Counted from the stretch's first letter, positions 9,337 through 18,517 are shown. The stretch: 39,576 nt of DNA from Sphingobacteriales bacterium (GCA_023251235.1 JAHEZE010000019.1:1-39576), one strand, 5' to 3'. Numbers and translations: made by a program. The notes: a model not told the origin generated them from the sequence alone.

Positions 9337-9659
9337 TGGAGCCAATGAAACGAATTGCATTTAAAATGAAATTGCATGCCGGTAAGGAAGAAGAATACCG
9401 GAGAAGACATGATTCCATCTGGCCTGAATTAGCAGCATTACTGAAAAGATTCGGTATTGAAGACTATTCTATTTTTTTGGAAGAAGAAACTCATACTTTG
9501 TTTGCGGTATTGAAAGTGCAAAATGAAATATTGATGAATGAATTGCCAAAACAGGCTATAATGAAACAATGGTGGAGTTATATGCAGGATATGATGGAAT
9601 GTAATCCTGATCATTCGCCGGTCTCCATTCCGTTAAAAGAAATATTTTACCTGCCTTAA
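9336..9659 (+). CDS. rhaM: L-rhamnose mutarotase RhaM
   Basis: 107-residue cytoplasmic enzyme that interconverts alpha and beta anomers of L-rhamnose so that the isomerase is supplied with its preferred form. The family pattern is clear: RIAFKMKLHAGKEEEYRRRH near the N-terminus, IWPEL, YSIFLEE, and MKQWWSYMQDMMECNPDHSP before the C-terminal EIFYLP. Length matches the family (about 104 aa). The ATG overlaps the stop of the beta-helix gene (TAATG) and rhaI begins 9 nt after its stop, indicating translational coupling within the operon. Confidence 0.95.
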   Translation: MEPMKRIAFKMKLHAGKEEEYRRRHDSIWPELAALLKRFGIEDYSIFLEEETHTLFAVLKVQNEILMNELPKQAIMKQWWSYMQDMMECNPDHSPVSIPLKEIFYLP

Positions 9660-9668
9660 ATAATTATT

Positions 9669-10943
9669 ATGCGAATTGAAAATTATAAAATTGATGAACA
9701 TAATCATTCCTTGCTTGCAGAACATAAAAGGAGATTTGAATTTGTTTCTTCAGACATAAATAATGTAGAATCAATTTTAAAAAAACTGGTTGATTTTAAT
9801 ATAGCTATTCCTTCATGGGCATTGGGCACAGGTGGTACAAGATTTGGCCGTTTTTCGGGGGGCGGTGAGCCCGGGAGTATAGAGGAGAAAATAGAAGACG
9901 TAGGTTTGCTGCATGCACTCAACAAATCAAGCGGGGCAATTTCATTGCATATTCCATGGGACATTCCCAAAGATTATACAACAATTAAAAATCATGCAGC
10001 AGCATTAGGGTTAAAGTTTGATGCAATGAATTCAAATACTTTTCAGGATCAAAAGGATCAACCATTGAGTTATAAGTTTGGTTCTTTACAGCACGTAGAT
10101 AAAGCAGTCCGGCAACAAGCCATCGAACATAATATTGAAGTGATCAAACATGGTGTTGAATTAGGTTCAAAAGCATTAACGGTTTGGCTGAGTGATGGCA
10201 GTTGTTTTCCTGGGCAGTTGAATTTCAGGAAAGCATTTCAAAATACATTAGAAAGTTTACAGGAAATATATACAGCATTGCCCACGGACTGGAAAGTGTT
10301 TGTTGAATACAAAGCTTATGAGCCCAATTTTTATTCTATGACTGTCGGCGATTGGGCTCAGTCATTATTATATGCAAATAAACTTGGCCCCAAAGCTTAT
10401 ACATTGGTTGATTTGGGACATCATTTACCCAATGCAAATATTGAGCAGATCGTTTCCTTATTATTAATGGAGGGGAAACTCGCCGGGTTTCATTTTAACG
10501 ATAGCAAATATGGTGATGATGATTTAACAGCAGGAAGTATCAAACCTTACCAACTCTTTTTAATTTTTAATGAACTGGTAGAAGGAATGGATGCCAGAGG
10601 CATGAATCACGCAACTGATTTGGGATGGATGATTGATGCCAGTCATAACGTGAAAGACCCGCTGGAAGATCTGCTTCAATCTGTAGAAGCAATTATGCTT
10701 GCGTATGCCCAGGCATTGTTGGTTGATAGAAATAAACTAAATGTTGCGCAGGAATCAAATGATGTGGTGGCAGCACAGGAAATTTTGCAAAATACTTTTC
10801 GAACTGATGTACGGACTATCTTAGCAGAAGCAAGGATGAGAAGTGGCGGGGCATTGAATCCGCTGCAGTTTTTCCGGAAGCATAAAGTGAGGGAACGCTT
10901 AATTAAAGAAAGAGGCAGTAAAACAATTGCAACCGGACTTTGA
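9669..10943 (+). CDS. rhaI: L-rhamnose isomerase RhaI
   Basis: 424-residue TIM-barrel isomerase converting L-rhamnose to L-rhamnulose. It is of the RhaI type (TIGR02635-like, known from Gram-positives and Pseudomonas stutzeri), not the E. coli RhaA type. Motifs include WALGTGGTRFGRF (50-62), VEYKAYEPNF (212-221), LVDLGHH (246-252) and GFHFNDSKYGDDD (273-285). By analogy with P. stutzeri L-rhamnose isomerase, Glu213, Asp248, His275 and Asp323 are the likely metal ligands; their spacing is similar but I have not aligned them. Its stop TGA shares its last base with the rhaB ATG. Confidence 0.93.
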   Translation: MRIENYKIDEHNHSLLAEHKRRFEFVSSDINNVESILKKLVDFNIAIPSWALGTGGTRFGRFSGGGEPGSIEEKIEDVGLLHALNKSSGAISLHIPWDIPKDYTTIKNHAAALGLKFDAMNSNTFQDQKDQPLSYKFGSLQHVDKAVRQQAIEHNIEVIKHGVELGSKALTVWLSDGSCFPGQLNFRKAFQNTLESLQEIYTALPTDWKVFVEYKAYEPNFYSMTVGDWAQSLLYANKLGPKAYTLVDLGHHLPNANIEQIVSLLLMEGKLAGFHFNDSKYGDDDLTAGSIKPYQLFLIFNELVEGMDARGMNHATDLGWMIDASHNVKDPLEDLLQSVEAIMLAYAQALLVDRNKLNVAQESNDVVAAQEILQNTFRTDVRTILAEARMRSGGALNPLQFFRKHKVRERLIKERGSKTIATGL

Positions 10944-12298
10944 TGAATAAGATCCCGGTTATATTGATTTTTGATGTTGGTAAAACCAATAAAAAAGTCA
11001 TGCTATTTGATGAGCAGTACAAGGTTGTTCATGAAGAAAGCAAACAATTACCTGAAATAACAGATGAAGAAGGTTTCCCTTGTGAAGACGTGAATGCACT
11101 ATCGGATTGGGTCAGTGCTACCTTTAATTTACTGACCAACGATAAACGTTTCTATATAAAAGCGGTCAATTTTTCTGCATATGGCGCAAGCTTTGTTTAT
11201 CTGGATGAGAACAAAAAAAATTTCTTGCCACTTTATAATTATTTAAAGCCCTACCCGGAGGATTTGCAAAAAAGATTTTATAACACTTATGGTGGTGAAA
11301 GCTTAATTACAAAACAAACTGCCTCACCTGCTCTTGGCAATTTAAATTCCGGCATGCAAATCTATCGTTTAAAATATGAGAAGCCTGAAGCCTATGGCAG
11401 AATAAAATATGCTTTGCACTTACCACAATATCTGAGTTATATTCTTTGCAAAGAAACTAATACGGATATCACCAGCATTGGCTGTCACACCGGTCTTTGG
11501 GATTTTGAAAAAAACAATTATCACAAATGGGTAAAGCAGGAAGGGATTGATGCAAAATTTCTGCCCATAAAAAACTGTACTACTATAGCCGGGCATACTG
11601 CAACCGGAATTCCTGTCGGCATAGGAATACACGATAGTTCTGCAGCAATGATACCTTACCAGATTTTTTTTATAGAACCATTTATTTTATTATCAACAGG
11701 AACCTGGTGTATCAGTTTAAATCCCTTTAATCCTTATGCTCTAACAGACGATGAATTACAACAGGATTGTCTTTGTTATTTATCTTATGAAGGCAAACCG
11801 GTAAAAGCATCCCGTTTATTTGCCGGTCATCTCCATGAACAACAGGCTATGCGGCTTGCAGAATATTTTACTAAACCCGCAGATTATTTTACAACCATTA
11901 AGTTTGAAGAAAGGCTTTTAAAAAATCAGAAGACAGTAAACCTCAATACCGGTTCAATTCTTGGAGAATTTAATTTTGCAAACGAAGAACTCGATAAGTT
12001 TTCTTCTTATGAAGAGGCTTATCATCAATTAATGGCTGAGATTATTGCCTTGCAGGTAAAAAGCACCGGTCTTGTTTTGAAAGGAACAGCAGTAAATAGA
12101 ATTTTTGTTGATGGTGGTTTTGGTAAAAATTCCATTTATATGAATTTGCTGGCCAGGGCTTATCGGGGTATTGAAGTGTTTGCTGCTACTATGGCCCAGG
12201 CATCTGCTTTGGGGGCAGCATTGGTTATGCATAAACAATGGAATACAAAACCTCTTCCCACAGATATTATTAAGTTGAAATTATACTCAGTAAAATGA
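10943..12298 (+). CDS. rhaB: Rhamnulokinase, FGGY family
   Basis: 451-residue sugar kinase that phosphorylates L-rhamnulose at O-1 with ATP. FGGY-type landmarks are the N-terminal phosphate loop FDVGKTNKKV, the mid-protein HDSSAAM and LLSTGTWCISLN, and the C-terminal ATP-site segment FVDGGFGKNSIYMNLLA. I chose ATG 10943, which overlaps the rhaI stop, over the in-frame TTG three bases earlier. It resembles the Bacteroidota carbohydrate kinases found next to RhaI-type isomerases rather than E. coli RhaB. It is the last gene of the operon; its stop codon touches a strong terminator. Confidence 0.9.
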   Translation: MNKIPVILIFDVGKTNKKVMLFDEQYKVVHEESKQLPEITDEEGFPCEDVNALSDWVSATFNLLTNDKRFYIKAVNFSAYGASFVYLDENKKNFLPLYNYLKPYPEDLQKRFYNTYGGESLITKQTASPALGNLNSGMQIYRLKYEKPEAYGRIKYALHLPQYLSYILCKETNTDITSIGCHTGLWDFEKNNYHKWVKQEGIDAKFLPIKNCTTIAGHTATGIPVGIGIHDSSAAMIPYQIFFIEPFILLSTGTWCISLNPFNPYALTDDELQQDCLCYLSYEGKPVKASRLFAGHLHEQQAMRLAEYFTKPADYFTTIKFEERLLKNQKTVNLNTGSILGEFNFANEELDKFSSYEEAYHQLMAEIIALQVKSTGLVLKGTAVNRIFVDGGFGKNSIYMNLLARAYRGIEVFAATMAQASALGAALVMHKQWNTKPLPTDIIKLKLYSVK

Positions 12299-12335
12299 AA
12301 ACCTCACCAGCTTGAATAAAAGCTGGTGAGGTTTT
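12298..12335. terminator. Bidirectional terminator between rhaB and tRNA-Ser
   Basis: A perfect 16-bp stem, arms 12298-12313 and 12320-12335, around a 6-nt loop. The outer AAAA/TTTT pairs give a U-tract in both directions, so it can end the rhamnose operon on the plus strand and the tRNA-Ser transcript on the minus strand. Confidence 0.9.
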
Positions 12336-12397
12336 GAGTTGCTTGGTAGATATTCAGGAAGTTTTATAATTATTTGGCCTGAAACCCTGATCGTCAG

Positions 12398-12481
12398 CGG
12401 AGAGAGAGGGATTCGAACCCCCGGACCTTTTGGGTCAACGGTTTTCAAGACCGCCGCATTCGACCGCTCTGCCATCTCTCC
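12398..12481 (-). tRNA. tRNA-Ser(UGA)
   Basis: On the minus strand an 84-nt type II tRNA folds with a 7-bp acceptor stem GGAGAGA/TCTCTCC, a discriminator G, D-arm, an anticodon loop with TGA, a long variable arm (ACCC/GGTC region) and the T-arm GGTTCGAATCC. CCA is not encoded. It stands alone and reads toward the shared terminator at 12298-12335. Confidence 0.95.
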
Positions 12482-12589
12482 GGCGCAAAAATAGGTTTGC
12501 AGCCCATATCATCAAAATTCAATTTGAATTTAAGAATGTATGTTTTATCTGAATGGATAAATGGTACATGATTCACTCCATCTTCATCT

Positions 12590-12597
12590 TACTTTTG
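12590..12597 (+). promoter_or_regulatory. -7 promoter element (TACTTTTG) immediately before the ABC exporter
   Basis: TACTTTTG matches the Bacteroidota -7 consensus TAnnTTTG exactly. It ends only 6 nt before the ATG at 12604, so transcription would start at or next to the start codon. I do not see a clear TTTG at -33. Confidence 0.5.
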
Positions 12598-12603
12598 TAA
12601 TGA

Positions 12604-14442
12604 ATGAAACATCTAAAAGTTTTAAATAAATATTTCTGGAAATACCGGGTGCGGTTAGGTATTGGAGCTATTTTCATTGTTATCTCTAACTATTTTGCAG
12701 TACTTGCTCCGCAGGTGACGGGGTTTATTATTGATTATGTTCAAAAAAATTTTGAAGGGTATCATCTTTCAAAAAAACAACATGATTACGACCCGATTGT
12801 TCAGCAGTTCATTTATGGAATCGAAAAACATTTACCTGCAAGAGCGGATGTGTTTCAGGTTGTAATTCTGTGTGGGATAGTTATTCTTGTTTTGGCACTA
12901 CTGAGAGGGTTCTTTATGTTCCTGATGAGGCAAACAATAATTGTAATGAGCCGGCATATTGAATATGACCAGAAAAATGAAGTGTTTCAGCATTACCAGC
13001 AACTGGATACTGCTTTTTACAAAACACATAGTACCGGTGATCTGATGAGCCGGATGGCTGAGGATGTAAGCCGTGTAAGAATGTTTACAGGGCCCTCTAT
13101 TATGTACCTGATAAATCTTATTGCATTGATTTCACTTAGTGTTTTCTTTATGCTCAAAAGGGATGCTGAATTGACAATTTATGTATTGGCACCTTTGCCA
13201 GTATTAGCAATAACCATTTATTATGTTAACACAATTATCAATAAAAAGAGCGAAAGGATCCAGGCACTACTTGCCAGTTTGACAACAAATGCCCAGGAAT
13301 CATATTCAGGTATAAGAGTAATTAAATCTTTTGTTCAGGAAAAAGCCATGCTTGGTTTTTTTGAAAATAACAGTGAGGAATATAAGAAGAATGCTATCAG
13401 TCTTGCAAAAGTGGAGTCACTTTATTTTCCTTCAATGGCTTTGCTGATCGGTCTCAGTACGTTAATTACCATTATGATTGGCGGTATTTATTATATAAAC
13501 AGCCCTGACCGTATTACACTTGGCACCATAACAGAATTTATTATTTATATTAATATGCTCACATTTCCTGTTAGTGCTATAGGCTGGACAGCCAGTATGA
13601 TTCAAAGAGCGGCTGCTTCTCAAAAAAGATTGAATGAGTTTTTAAAAACGAAACCAGGAATTCAAAATCCTCCTATCACAAAAAATATAATTCTTGAAGG
13701 CAATATCAATTTTAATCATGTTGATTTTATTTATCCTCATACTGGCATTCATGCTTTAAAAGATTTCAATTTAAAAATAAAAAAAGGACAGAAGATAGCC
13801 GTGGTAGGTCGGACAGGCAGCGGGAAATCAACTATTGCTCAGTTATTGTTAAGGATGTATGATGCTACAAAAGGGAATATAGAACTTGAAGGTGTTGAAA
13901 TCCGGCAACTTGATATTAAAAGATTAAGAGAAGAAATAAGCTATGTGCCGCAAGATGTTTTTCTCTTTAGTGATACGGTTGAAAACAATATATCATTCGG
14001 AATCAAAGAAGGAACTTTTAGAACTGTTGAGAAAGCTTCTATGCAAGCAAGTGTCCATAATGAAATTTCCCGTTTTGATCAACAGTATAAGACAATGATC
14101 GGCGAGAGGGGAGTAACGCTAAGTGGTGGTCAGAAGCAAAGAATTTCCATTGCAAGGGCATTAATAAAAGAACACGGCCTTGTTATTTTTGACGATTGCT
14201 TAAGCGCTGTAGATGCAAAAACAGAAAACGAAATTATCAGCAACCTATATGAATACCTTGAAAACAAAACAGCAATAATTATTACTCACCGGATATTCTC
14301 TCTTTTCCACTTTGATAAAATTGTTGTAATAGAAGATGGAGAAATCGTAGAAGAGGGAACCCATGAAAATCTTCTGAACCAGAATGGATATTATGCGGAA
14401 CTCTATAACCGGCAACAGGAACAGGATGCCCAATCAAGGTAG
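12604..14442 (+). CDS. ABC exporter half-transporter (TMD-NBD fusion)
   Basis: 612-residue type IV ABC exporter: an N-terminal membrane domain (about 1-330, six helices) followed by a nucleotide-binding domain with Walker A GRTGSGKS (402-409), signature LSGGQ (506-510), Walker B VIFDD (527-531) and D-loop SAVD. The usual catalytic Glu after Walker B is Asp531. The same substitution marks degenerate sites in heterodimeric exporters such as B. subtilis YheI/BmrC, so a partner is possible, but none is encoded next door. Substrate is unknown (lipid, peptide or drug). The gene stands alone between tRNA-Ser and the DUF3276 gene, and its -7 element nearly touches the start. Confidence 0.9.
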   Translation: MKHLKVLNKYFWKYRVRLGIGAIFIVISNYFAVLAPQVTGFIIDYVQKNFEGYHLSKKQHDYDPIVQQFIYGIEKHLPARADVFQVVILCGIVILVLALLRGFFMFLMRQTIIVMSRHIEYDQKNEVFQHYQQLDTAFYKTHSTGDLMSRMAEDVSRVRMFTGPSIMYLINLIALISLSVFFMLKRDAELTIYVLAPLPVLAITIYYVNTIINKKSERIQALLASLTTNAQESYSGIRVIKSFVQEKAMLGFFENNSEEYKKNAISLAKVESLYFPSMALLIGLSTLITIMIGGIYYINSPDRITLGTITEFIIYINMLTFPVSAIGWTASMIQRAAASQKRLNEFLKTKPGIQNPPITKNIILEGNINFNHVDFIYPHTGIHALKDFNLKIKKGQKIAVVGRTGSGKSTIAQLLLRMYDATKGNIELEGVEIRQLDIKRLREEISYVPQDVFLFSDTVENNISFGIKEGTFRTVEKASMQASVHNEISRFDQQYKTMIGERGVTLSGGQKQRISIARALIKEHGLVIFDDCLSAVDAKTENEIISNLYEYLENKTAIIITHRIFSLFHFDKIVVIEDGEIVEEGTHENLLNQNGYYAELYNRQQEQDAQSR

Positions 14443-14490
14443 CACAACCCGATTTCTCTGATATTCAACCTGAATTCTGATTTTTTCAAA

Positions 14491-14521
14491 TTTGGCTGTT
14501 TCAAAAACATAGGTATATTTG
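14491..14521 (+). promoter_or_regulatory. Promoter of the DUF3276 gene
   Basis: TTTG at 14491-14494, a 19-nt spacer, and TATATTTG at 14514-14521 match the Bacteroidota primary sigma consensus fully. A short inverted repeat (AGGTA 14511-14515, TACCT 14524-14528) brackets the -7 element and could be a small operator. Confidence 0.75.
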
Positions 14522-14563
14522 TCTACCTGAAAAAAGGATTATTAATCAGTAAAAAAAATTAGC

Positions 14564-14986
14564 GTGGCATACGAAAATAACGATAACACCGAAAACAAAA
14601 TGGAAAGTATTTACAGTAAGAGAATTCGTGCTGGTAAAAGAAGAACTTACTTTTTTGATGTGAGGACCACAAAGGGAAATGATTATTACCTTACTATTAC
14701 AGAAAGCCGTAAACGATTTAATGATAACGGTTATGATCGGCATAAGATATTCTTGTATAAAGAAGATTTTAATAAGTTTATTAAAGCCCTGGGTGAGACT
14801 GTTGATTATGTAAAGACAGAATTAATGCCGGATTTTGATTTCGATGCCTTCAATCATGATACTGTACCTTCAGAAAATGGTGAAAGTGAAACAATACCTG
14901 TAGCCTCCGTAGTGGAACCACCGGTTGAAAATAAACCGGAAGAGGCGTCAGATAATGGTACCCAGGATGAAGTAGATAAATGGTGA
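14564..14986 (+). CDS. DUF3276 (PUR-alpha-like) nucleic-acid-binding protein
   Basis: 140-residue protein whose core (about residues 14-85) reads YSKRIRAGKRRTYFFDVR, then YYLTITESRK and HKIFLYKEDFNKF, the conserved pattern of the Bacteroidota DUF3276/PUR family. PUR-fold proteins bind single-stranded DNA or RNA; the cellular role in Bacteroidota is not settled. The C-terminal 50 residues are acidic, low complexity and probably disordered. I take the GTG at 14564 as start because MAYENN-type N-termini are usual; the alternative is ATG at 14600. It has its own promoter and a terminator right after the stop. Confidence 0.85.
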   Translation: MAYENNDNTENKMESIYSKRIRAGKRRTYFFDVRTTKGNDYYLTITESRKRFNDNGYDRHKIFLYKEDFNKFIKALGETVDYVKTELMPDFDFDAFNHDTVPSENGESETIPVASVVEPPVENKPEEASDNGTQDEVDKW

Positions 14987-15016
14987 TTCCTGCTTTAACT
15001 TAAAATAAATGAGATG

Positions 15017-15046
15017 AGGCTGCCTACTTTTGGACAGCCTTTTTAA
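15017..15046 (+). terminator. Terminator of the DUF3276 gene
   Basis: Stem AGGCTG/CAGCCT extended by CC/GG with one bulge, followed by TTTTTAATTTTT. It lies between the convergent DUF3276 gene and the small secreted protein gene. Confidence 0.8.
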
Positions 15047-15429
15047 TTTTTGTCAGGAATAATTTTAAGTGGAGGAGTTAAGCCTAGTGGCATTCCGGTT
15101 ATTTTTATTTTCCTTCCTGGATTTGGCATATTAAATTGAGACATATCTGGCTTAATACAAGCCATATTATCCTGCGGCAAACCATATAAACCACTTCCAT
15201 TTGGCAAGGCTATTAAAAATTTTGCCTGCGGAGGAATCGTCACTGCTTTGGAATTACGATATGCAAGCAGATGCTGAAAAAGTGTATCATTTGAATGCCT
15301 CAATTTCCAGTCCCTCCCGGAATTTTTATTTTTTTCTAATTGAGCTTTTATGCCTGGATAAGATGGAAGCACTTGTGCTGATACTGTGATCGAAAAATAT
15401 AGCAAAAAGAAAAACATCACTTTTTTCAT
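15043..15429 (-). CDS. Small secreted protein of unknown function
   Basis: 128 residues starting at ATG 15429, with a classical signal peptide (basic MKK, hydrophobic core, end near VSAQ), giving a mature protein of about 110 residues. The mature part is rich in Pro, Gly, Lys and Asn, with PGIKAQLEKNKNSGRDW near the start and PLGLTPPLKI at the end; it contains a single Cys. I know no matching family. The gene starts 25 nt after the pgi stop on the same strand, so it is probably transcribed with pgi, though no functional link is evident. The frame extends 8 codons upstream to another possible start, but that would mask the signal peptide. Confidence 0.65.
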   Translation of the reverse strand: MKKVMFFFLLYFSITVSAQVLPSYPGIKAQLEKNKNSGRDWKLRHSNDTLFQHLLAYRNSKAVTIPPQAKFLIALPNGSGLYGLPQDNMACIKPDMSQFNMPNPGRKIKITGMPLGLTPPLKIIPDKN

Positions 15430-15454
15430 AAGCAAATTTTGATTGTACTTCAAG

Positions 15455-17113
15455 TTACAAATTTTCTTTCATCTCTTTGAAGCTGTTAATAAGCCCGTTT
15501 GTGGAAGAATCATGTGAAAATATTTTTTCATCATCTTTTAATTCCGGCAAAATTTTATTGGCTAACTGCTTGCCTAACTCAACGCCATATTGATCAAAAC
15601 TGTAAATATTCCAGATAACTCCCTGAACAAATATTTTATGTTCATACAAGGCAATCAGCTGTCCTAAATTGAAAGGAGTGATTTTTTTTATTAAAAATGA
15701 ATTGGTCGGTTTATTTCCTGCAAAAACTTTATGGGGGAGTAGCATTGCAATTTCTTCATTAGTCAATCCGGCTTTCAATAATTCTTTCTCTGCGTCTTCT
15801 TCCGTTTTGCCATTCATTAAAGCTTCCGTTTGAGCAAAGAAATTACTCATGAGTTTTTGATGATGGTTGCCTATCGGGTTATGACTTTGCGCAGGAGCAA
15901 TAAAATCACATGGAATTAATTGAGTCCCCTGGTGAATTAGCTGATAAAATGCATGCTGGCCATTAGTGCCGGGTTCACCCCAGATAATAGGGCCGGTAAA
16001 ATATTCCACCAGCTCCCCGTTTCTATCGACGGTTTTTCCATTGCTTTCCATATTCGCTTGCTGAAAATAAGCTGGAAATCGATGCAGGTATTGATCATAA
16101 GGAAGTATGGCTTCGCTTTGTGCACCAAAAAAATTGATGTACCATAGGCTGATCAGAGCCATTAGTACGGGTATATTATTTTCAAATGAAGTTTTTTTGA
16201 AATGCATATCTGATTCATAGGCACCCATCAAAAGCCCTTCAAAATTATTATACCCGATAGTAAGGGCAATTGATAAACCAATAGCACTCCAAAGAGAATA
16301 CCGGCCTCCGACCCAATCCCAGAACCGGAACATATTTCTTTTATCAATTCCAAATTTCACTACTTCTGTTTCATTCGTACTCAACGCAACAAAATGTTTG
16401 GCAATATGCTCTTCTTCCACGGCATGTTCTAAAAACCACTCACGTGCCGTATAAGCATTCGTCATAGTTTCCTGGGTCGTAAATGTTTTGGAAGCAATCA
16501 GAAATAATGTTCTTTCTGGTTTAATTTTTTTAAGCGTCTCAGCAATATGAGTACCATCAATGTTTGAAATAAAATGGGTCTGAATATCTTCAACCCAAAA
16601 TGATTTTAAGGCTTCTGTCACCATCAAGGGGCCTAGATCACTGCCGCCGATACCAATATTTACAATATACTTTATTCGTTTGCCGGTATAGCCCCTCCAT
16701 CTGCCTTCATGCACCCTGTTGCAAAAGCTTTTCATCTGGCGAAAAACCTTTTTAACATCCGGCATTACATCTTTTCCTTCAAAATAAACGGGTTCGCCTG
16801 AAAAATTCCTAAGGGCAGTATGAAGAACAGAACGTTTTTCTGTTTCATTGATCTTGTCGCCATTAAACATAGAAGCAATAGCATCTTTTACTTTACATTC
16901 TTCTGCCAGTCGTAAAAGAAGTTGCATGGTTTTGTTTGTGATGATATTTTTTGAATAATCAAAAACAATATCCTTATTACACATCGAAAATTTAGAGAAT
17001 CGGTCAGGGTCATTTCTAAACAAATCTCTCATATGATTTTTTTTCATTTCTGAAAAATGATCTTTTAATTCTTTCCATGCCTGGGTGGAAGTTGGATTAA
17101 TTTTGGGTAACAT
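15455..17113 (-). CDS. pgi: Glucose-6-phosphate isomerase
   Basis: 552-residue cytoplasmic enzyme of glycolysis and gluconeogenesis interconverting glucose-6-phosphate and fructose-6-phosphate. The length equals that of the long (E. coli-type) PGI. Signature regions are all present: [18 protein letters not shown], the phosphate-binding [33 protein letters not shown], and [18 protein letters not shown]. It starts 3 nt after the stop of the threonine aldolase gene, so the two are co-transcribed. No anomalies are visible. Confidence 0.97.
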   Translation of the reverse strand: MLPKINPTSTQAWKELKDHFSEMKKNHMRDLFRNDPDRFSKFSMCNKDIVFDYSKNIITNKTMQLLLRLAEECKVKDAIASMFNGDKINETEKRSVLHTALRNFSGEPVYFEGKDVMPDVKKVFRQMKSFCNRVHEGRWRGYTGKRIKYIVNIGIGGSDLGPLMVTEALKSFWVEDIQTHFISNIDGTHIAETLKKIKPERTLFLIASKTFTTQETMTNAYTAREWFLEHAVEEEHIAKHFVALSTNETEVVKFGIDKRNMFRFWDWVGGRYSLWSAIGLSIALTIGYNNFEGLLMGAYESDMHFKKTSFENNIPVLMALISLWYINFFGAQSEAILPYDQYLHRFPAYFQQANMESNGKTVDRNGELVEYFTGPIIWGEPGTNGQHAFYQLIHQGTQLIPCDFIAPAQSHNPIGNHHQKLMSNFFAQTEALMNGKTEEDAEKELLKAGLTNEEIAMLLPHKVFAGNKPTNSFLIKKITPFNLGQLIALYEHKIFVQGVIWNIYSFDQYGVELGKQLANKILPELKDDEKIFSHDSSTNGLINSFKEMKENL

Positions 17114-17116
17114 CTT

Positions 17117-18133
17117 TTACAGCTTGTTAATTGTTTCAATTGTTTTTTTTACCATTTCCGGTCTAATGTCCAAATGTACTACAAACCTCACCCGGTCTGG
17201 GGCAATGTCAAAACAGAGGATATCATTTTCTTTCAGCTTTGTTACTAAAGCAGGGGCAGAGAGGGAGTCCGACATTTCAAAAATGATAATATTGGTTTCA
17301 ACCGGCAAGAGATATTTTACAAATTCTCTTTTTATAAGAACGTTCGCAATTTCTTTTGTATGAAGATGATCATCAGATAATCTATCAATGTTATTTTGTA
17401 ATGCATATATACCGGCAGCAGCTAAAAAACCGGCTTGTCTCATTCCCCCTCCAAATACTTTTCTAATTCTTCTTGCTTTTTTGATAAAAGCATTTTTTCC
17501 TAATAACAGACTTCCAACCGGGCAACCCAGGCTTTTACTGAGACAGATAGAAATGCTATCAAAGATTTCACCGTATTGCTTCGGAGTTTCGTTTTTAGCC
17601 ACCAAAGCATTCCATAATCTTGCTCCATCAAGATGCAGGGCAAGATTATTTTCTTTACATACCGCTTTGATCTTTTTTATTTCTTCGAAATCATAACAAC
17701 TACCACCTCCTCGGTTACTGGTATTTTCCAGGCTTACTAAACGACTTATTGCTTTATGGTTGTCATCCGGATTAATTGCAGCTTTTAGCTGTTCAGCAGT
17801 TATTCTACCCCGGTCTCCATATAATAATTTTACTGAGGCTGAAGAATTAAATGCAATACCACCGCTTTCATATTGGTATACATGCGAGCTTTCATCACAG
17901 ATAACTTCATCACCAGGTTGCGTATGACATTTAATAGCAATCTGGTTGACCATAGTTCCCGAAGGGCAAAAGAGGGCCGTTTCCATCGCAAACATTTCAG
18001 CGGCCATTTTTTCCAGTTCATTAATTGAAGGGTCTTCTCCAAATACATCATCTCCCACTTTTGCTTTATACATGGCTTCCAGCATAGCAGGTGTAGGTTT
18101 GGTAACCGTATCGGATCGGAAATCAATTATCAT
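17117..18133 (-). CDS. ltaE: Low-specificity L-threonine aldolase
   Basis: 338-residue PLP enzyme splitting L-threonine or L-allo-threonine into glycine and acetaldehyde. I start it at ATG 18133 (MIIDFRSDTVTKPT), since the family begins at this motif and the 19 extra upstream codons do not look like protein. Motifs: DDVFGEDPS, CPSGTM, ENTSNRGGG, the PLP-anchoring LHLDGARLWNA (Asp169) and the Schiff-base lysine in SKSLGCPVGS (Lys200). The gene precedes pgi by 3 nt. It is divergent from the outer-membrane beta-barrel gene across a 384-nt gap. Confidence 0.93.
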   Translation of the reverse strand: MIIDFRSDTVTKPTPAMLEAMYKAKVGDDVFGEDPSINELEKMAAEMFAMETALFCPSGTMVNQIAIKCHTQPGDEVICDESSHVYQYESGGIAFNSSASVKLLYGDRGRITAEQLKAAINPDDNHKAISRLVSLENTSNRGGGSCYDFEEIKKIKAVCKENNLALHLDGARLWNALVAKNETPKQYGEIFDSISICLSKSLGCPVGSLLLGKNAFIKKARRIRKVFGGGMRQAGFLAAAGIYALQNNIDRLSDDHLHTKEIANVLIKREFVKYLLPVETNIIIFEMSDSLSAPALVTKLKENDILCFDIAPDRVRFVVHLDIRPEMVKKTIETINKL

Positions 18134-18440
18134 CCTGAAAAATTTCCTGCAATATAAAACAGCCTGTCGGTGAAATGCTAAAACTGTCATTAATCCTCCC
18201 CATCTGCCAGTTTACCGACAACAAGAGATTACCAGCCTTTCTAATATTGTCTTTGCACTCACGGAACAATAGTTTTAACCCGAAAACCAGTTCTTTAAAT
18301 AAGTATCCCTTTTATCTGGAAATAATGCCTTTTATCATGAAAGCCCAGTTTTCTGTAACCAGGTTTTGGGTGTACCGTCTTATTCATGTCCTTAGAAACA
18401 GCCATTTATCAATAAATATCACCGTTCATTATTAAACACT
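18134..18440. other. Intergenic stretch upstream of ltaE and the beta-barrel gene
   Basis: About 300 nt without a convincing ORF or RNA. The ltaE promoter must lie here but I find no clean TAnnTTTG on the minus strand. Short frames that cross it look like non-coding translations. Confidence 0.5.
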
Positions 18441-18496
18441 GTACTTGGCAATAACAAGTACTTATCTTTGGACTGTAATTATTAAAAACAAGTACT
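18441..18496 (+). promoter_or_regulatory. Promoter with operator-like repeats of the outer-membrane beta-barrel gene
   Basis: An inverted repeat GTACTTG (18441-18447) / CAAGTAC (18455-18461) is followed directly by a perfect -7 element TATCTTTG (18463-18470). CAAGTACT recurs at 18489-18496, 34 nt after its first copy and inside the expected 5' leader. TTG at 18445-18447 could be the -33 element, but the 15-nt spacer is shorter than the 19 nt seen elsewhere in this window. The layout suggests a repressor covering the promoter; a PadR-type regulator is a guess. Confidence 0.6.
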
Positions 18497-18517
18497 AAAC
18501 TTTAAACTTTGATTCAA

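Noticed and set aside
12299-12475. Minus-strand 62-codon frame across the tRNA-Ser
   Set aside because: It overlaps the tRNA and the terminator; the peptide is the usual artefact of translating a tRNA-Ser gene.
18134-18190. 19-codon extension of threonine aldolase
   Set aside because: The family starts at the MIIDFRSDT motif (18133); the extension has no family counterpart.
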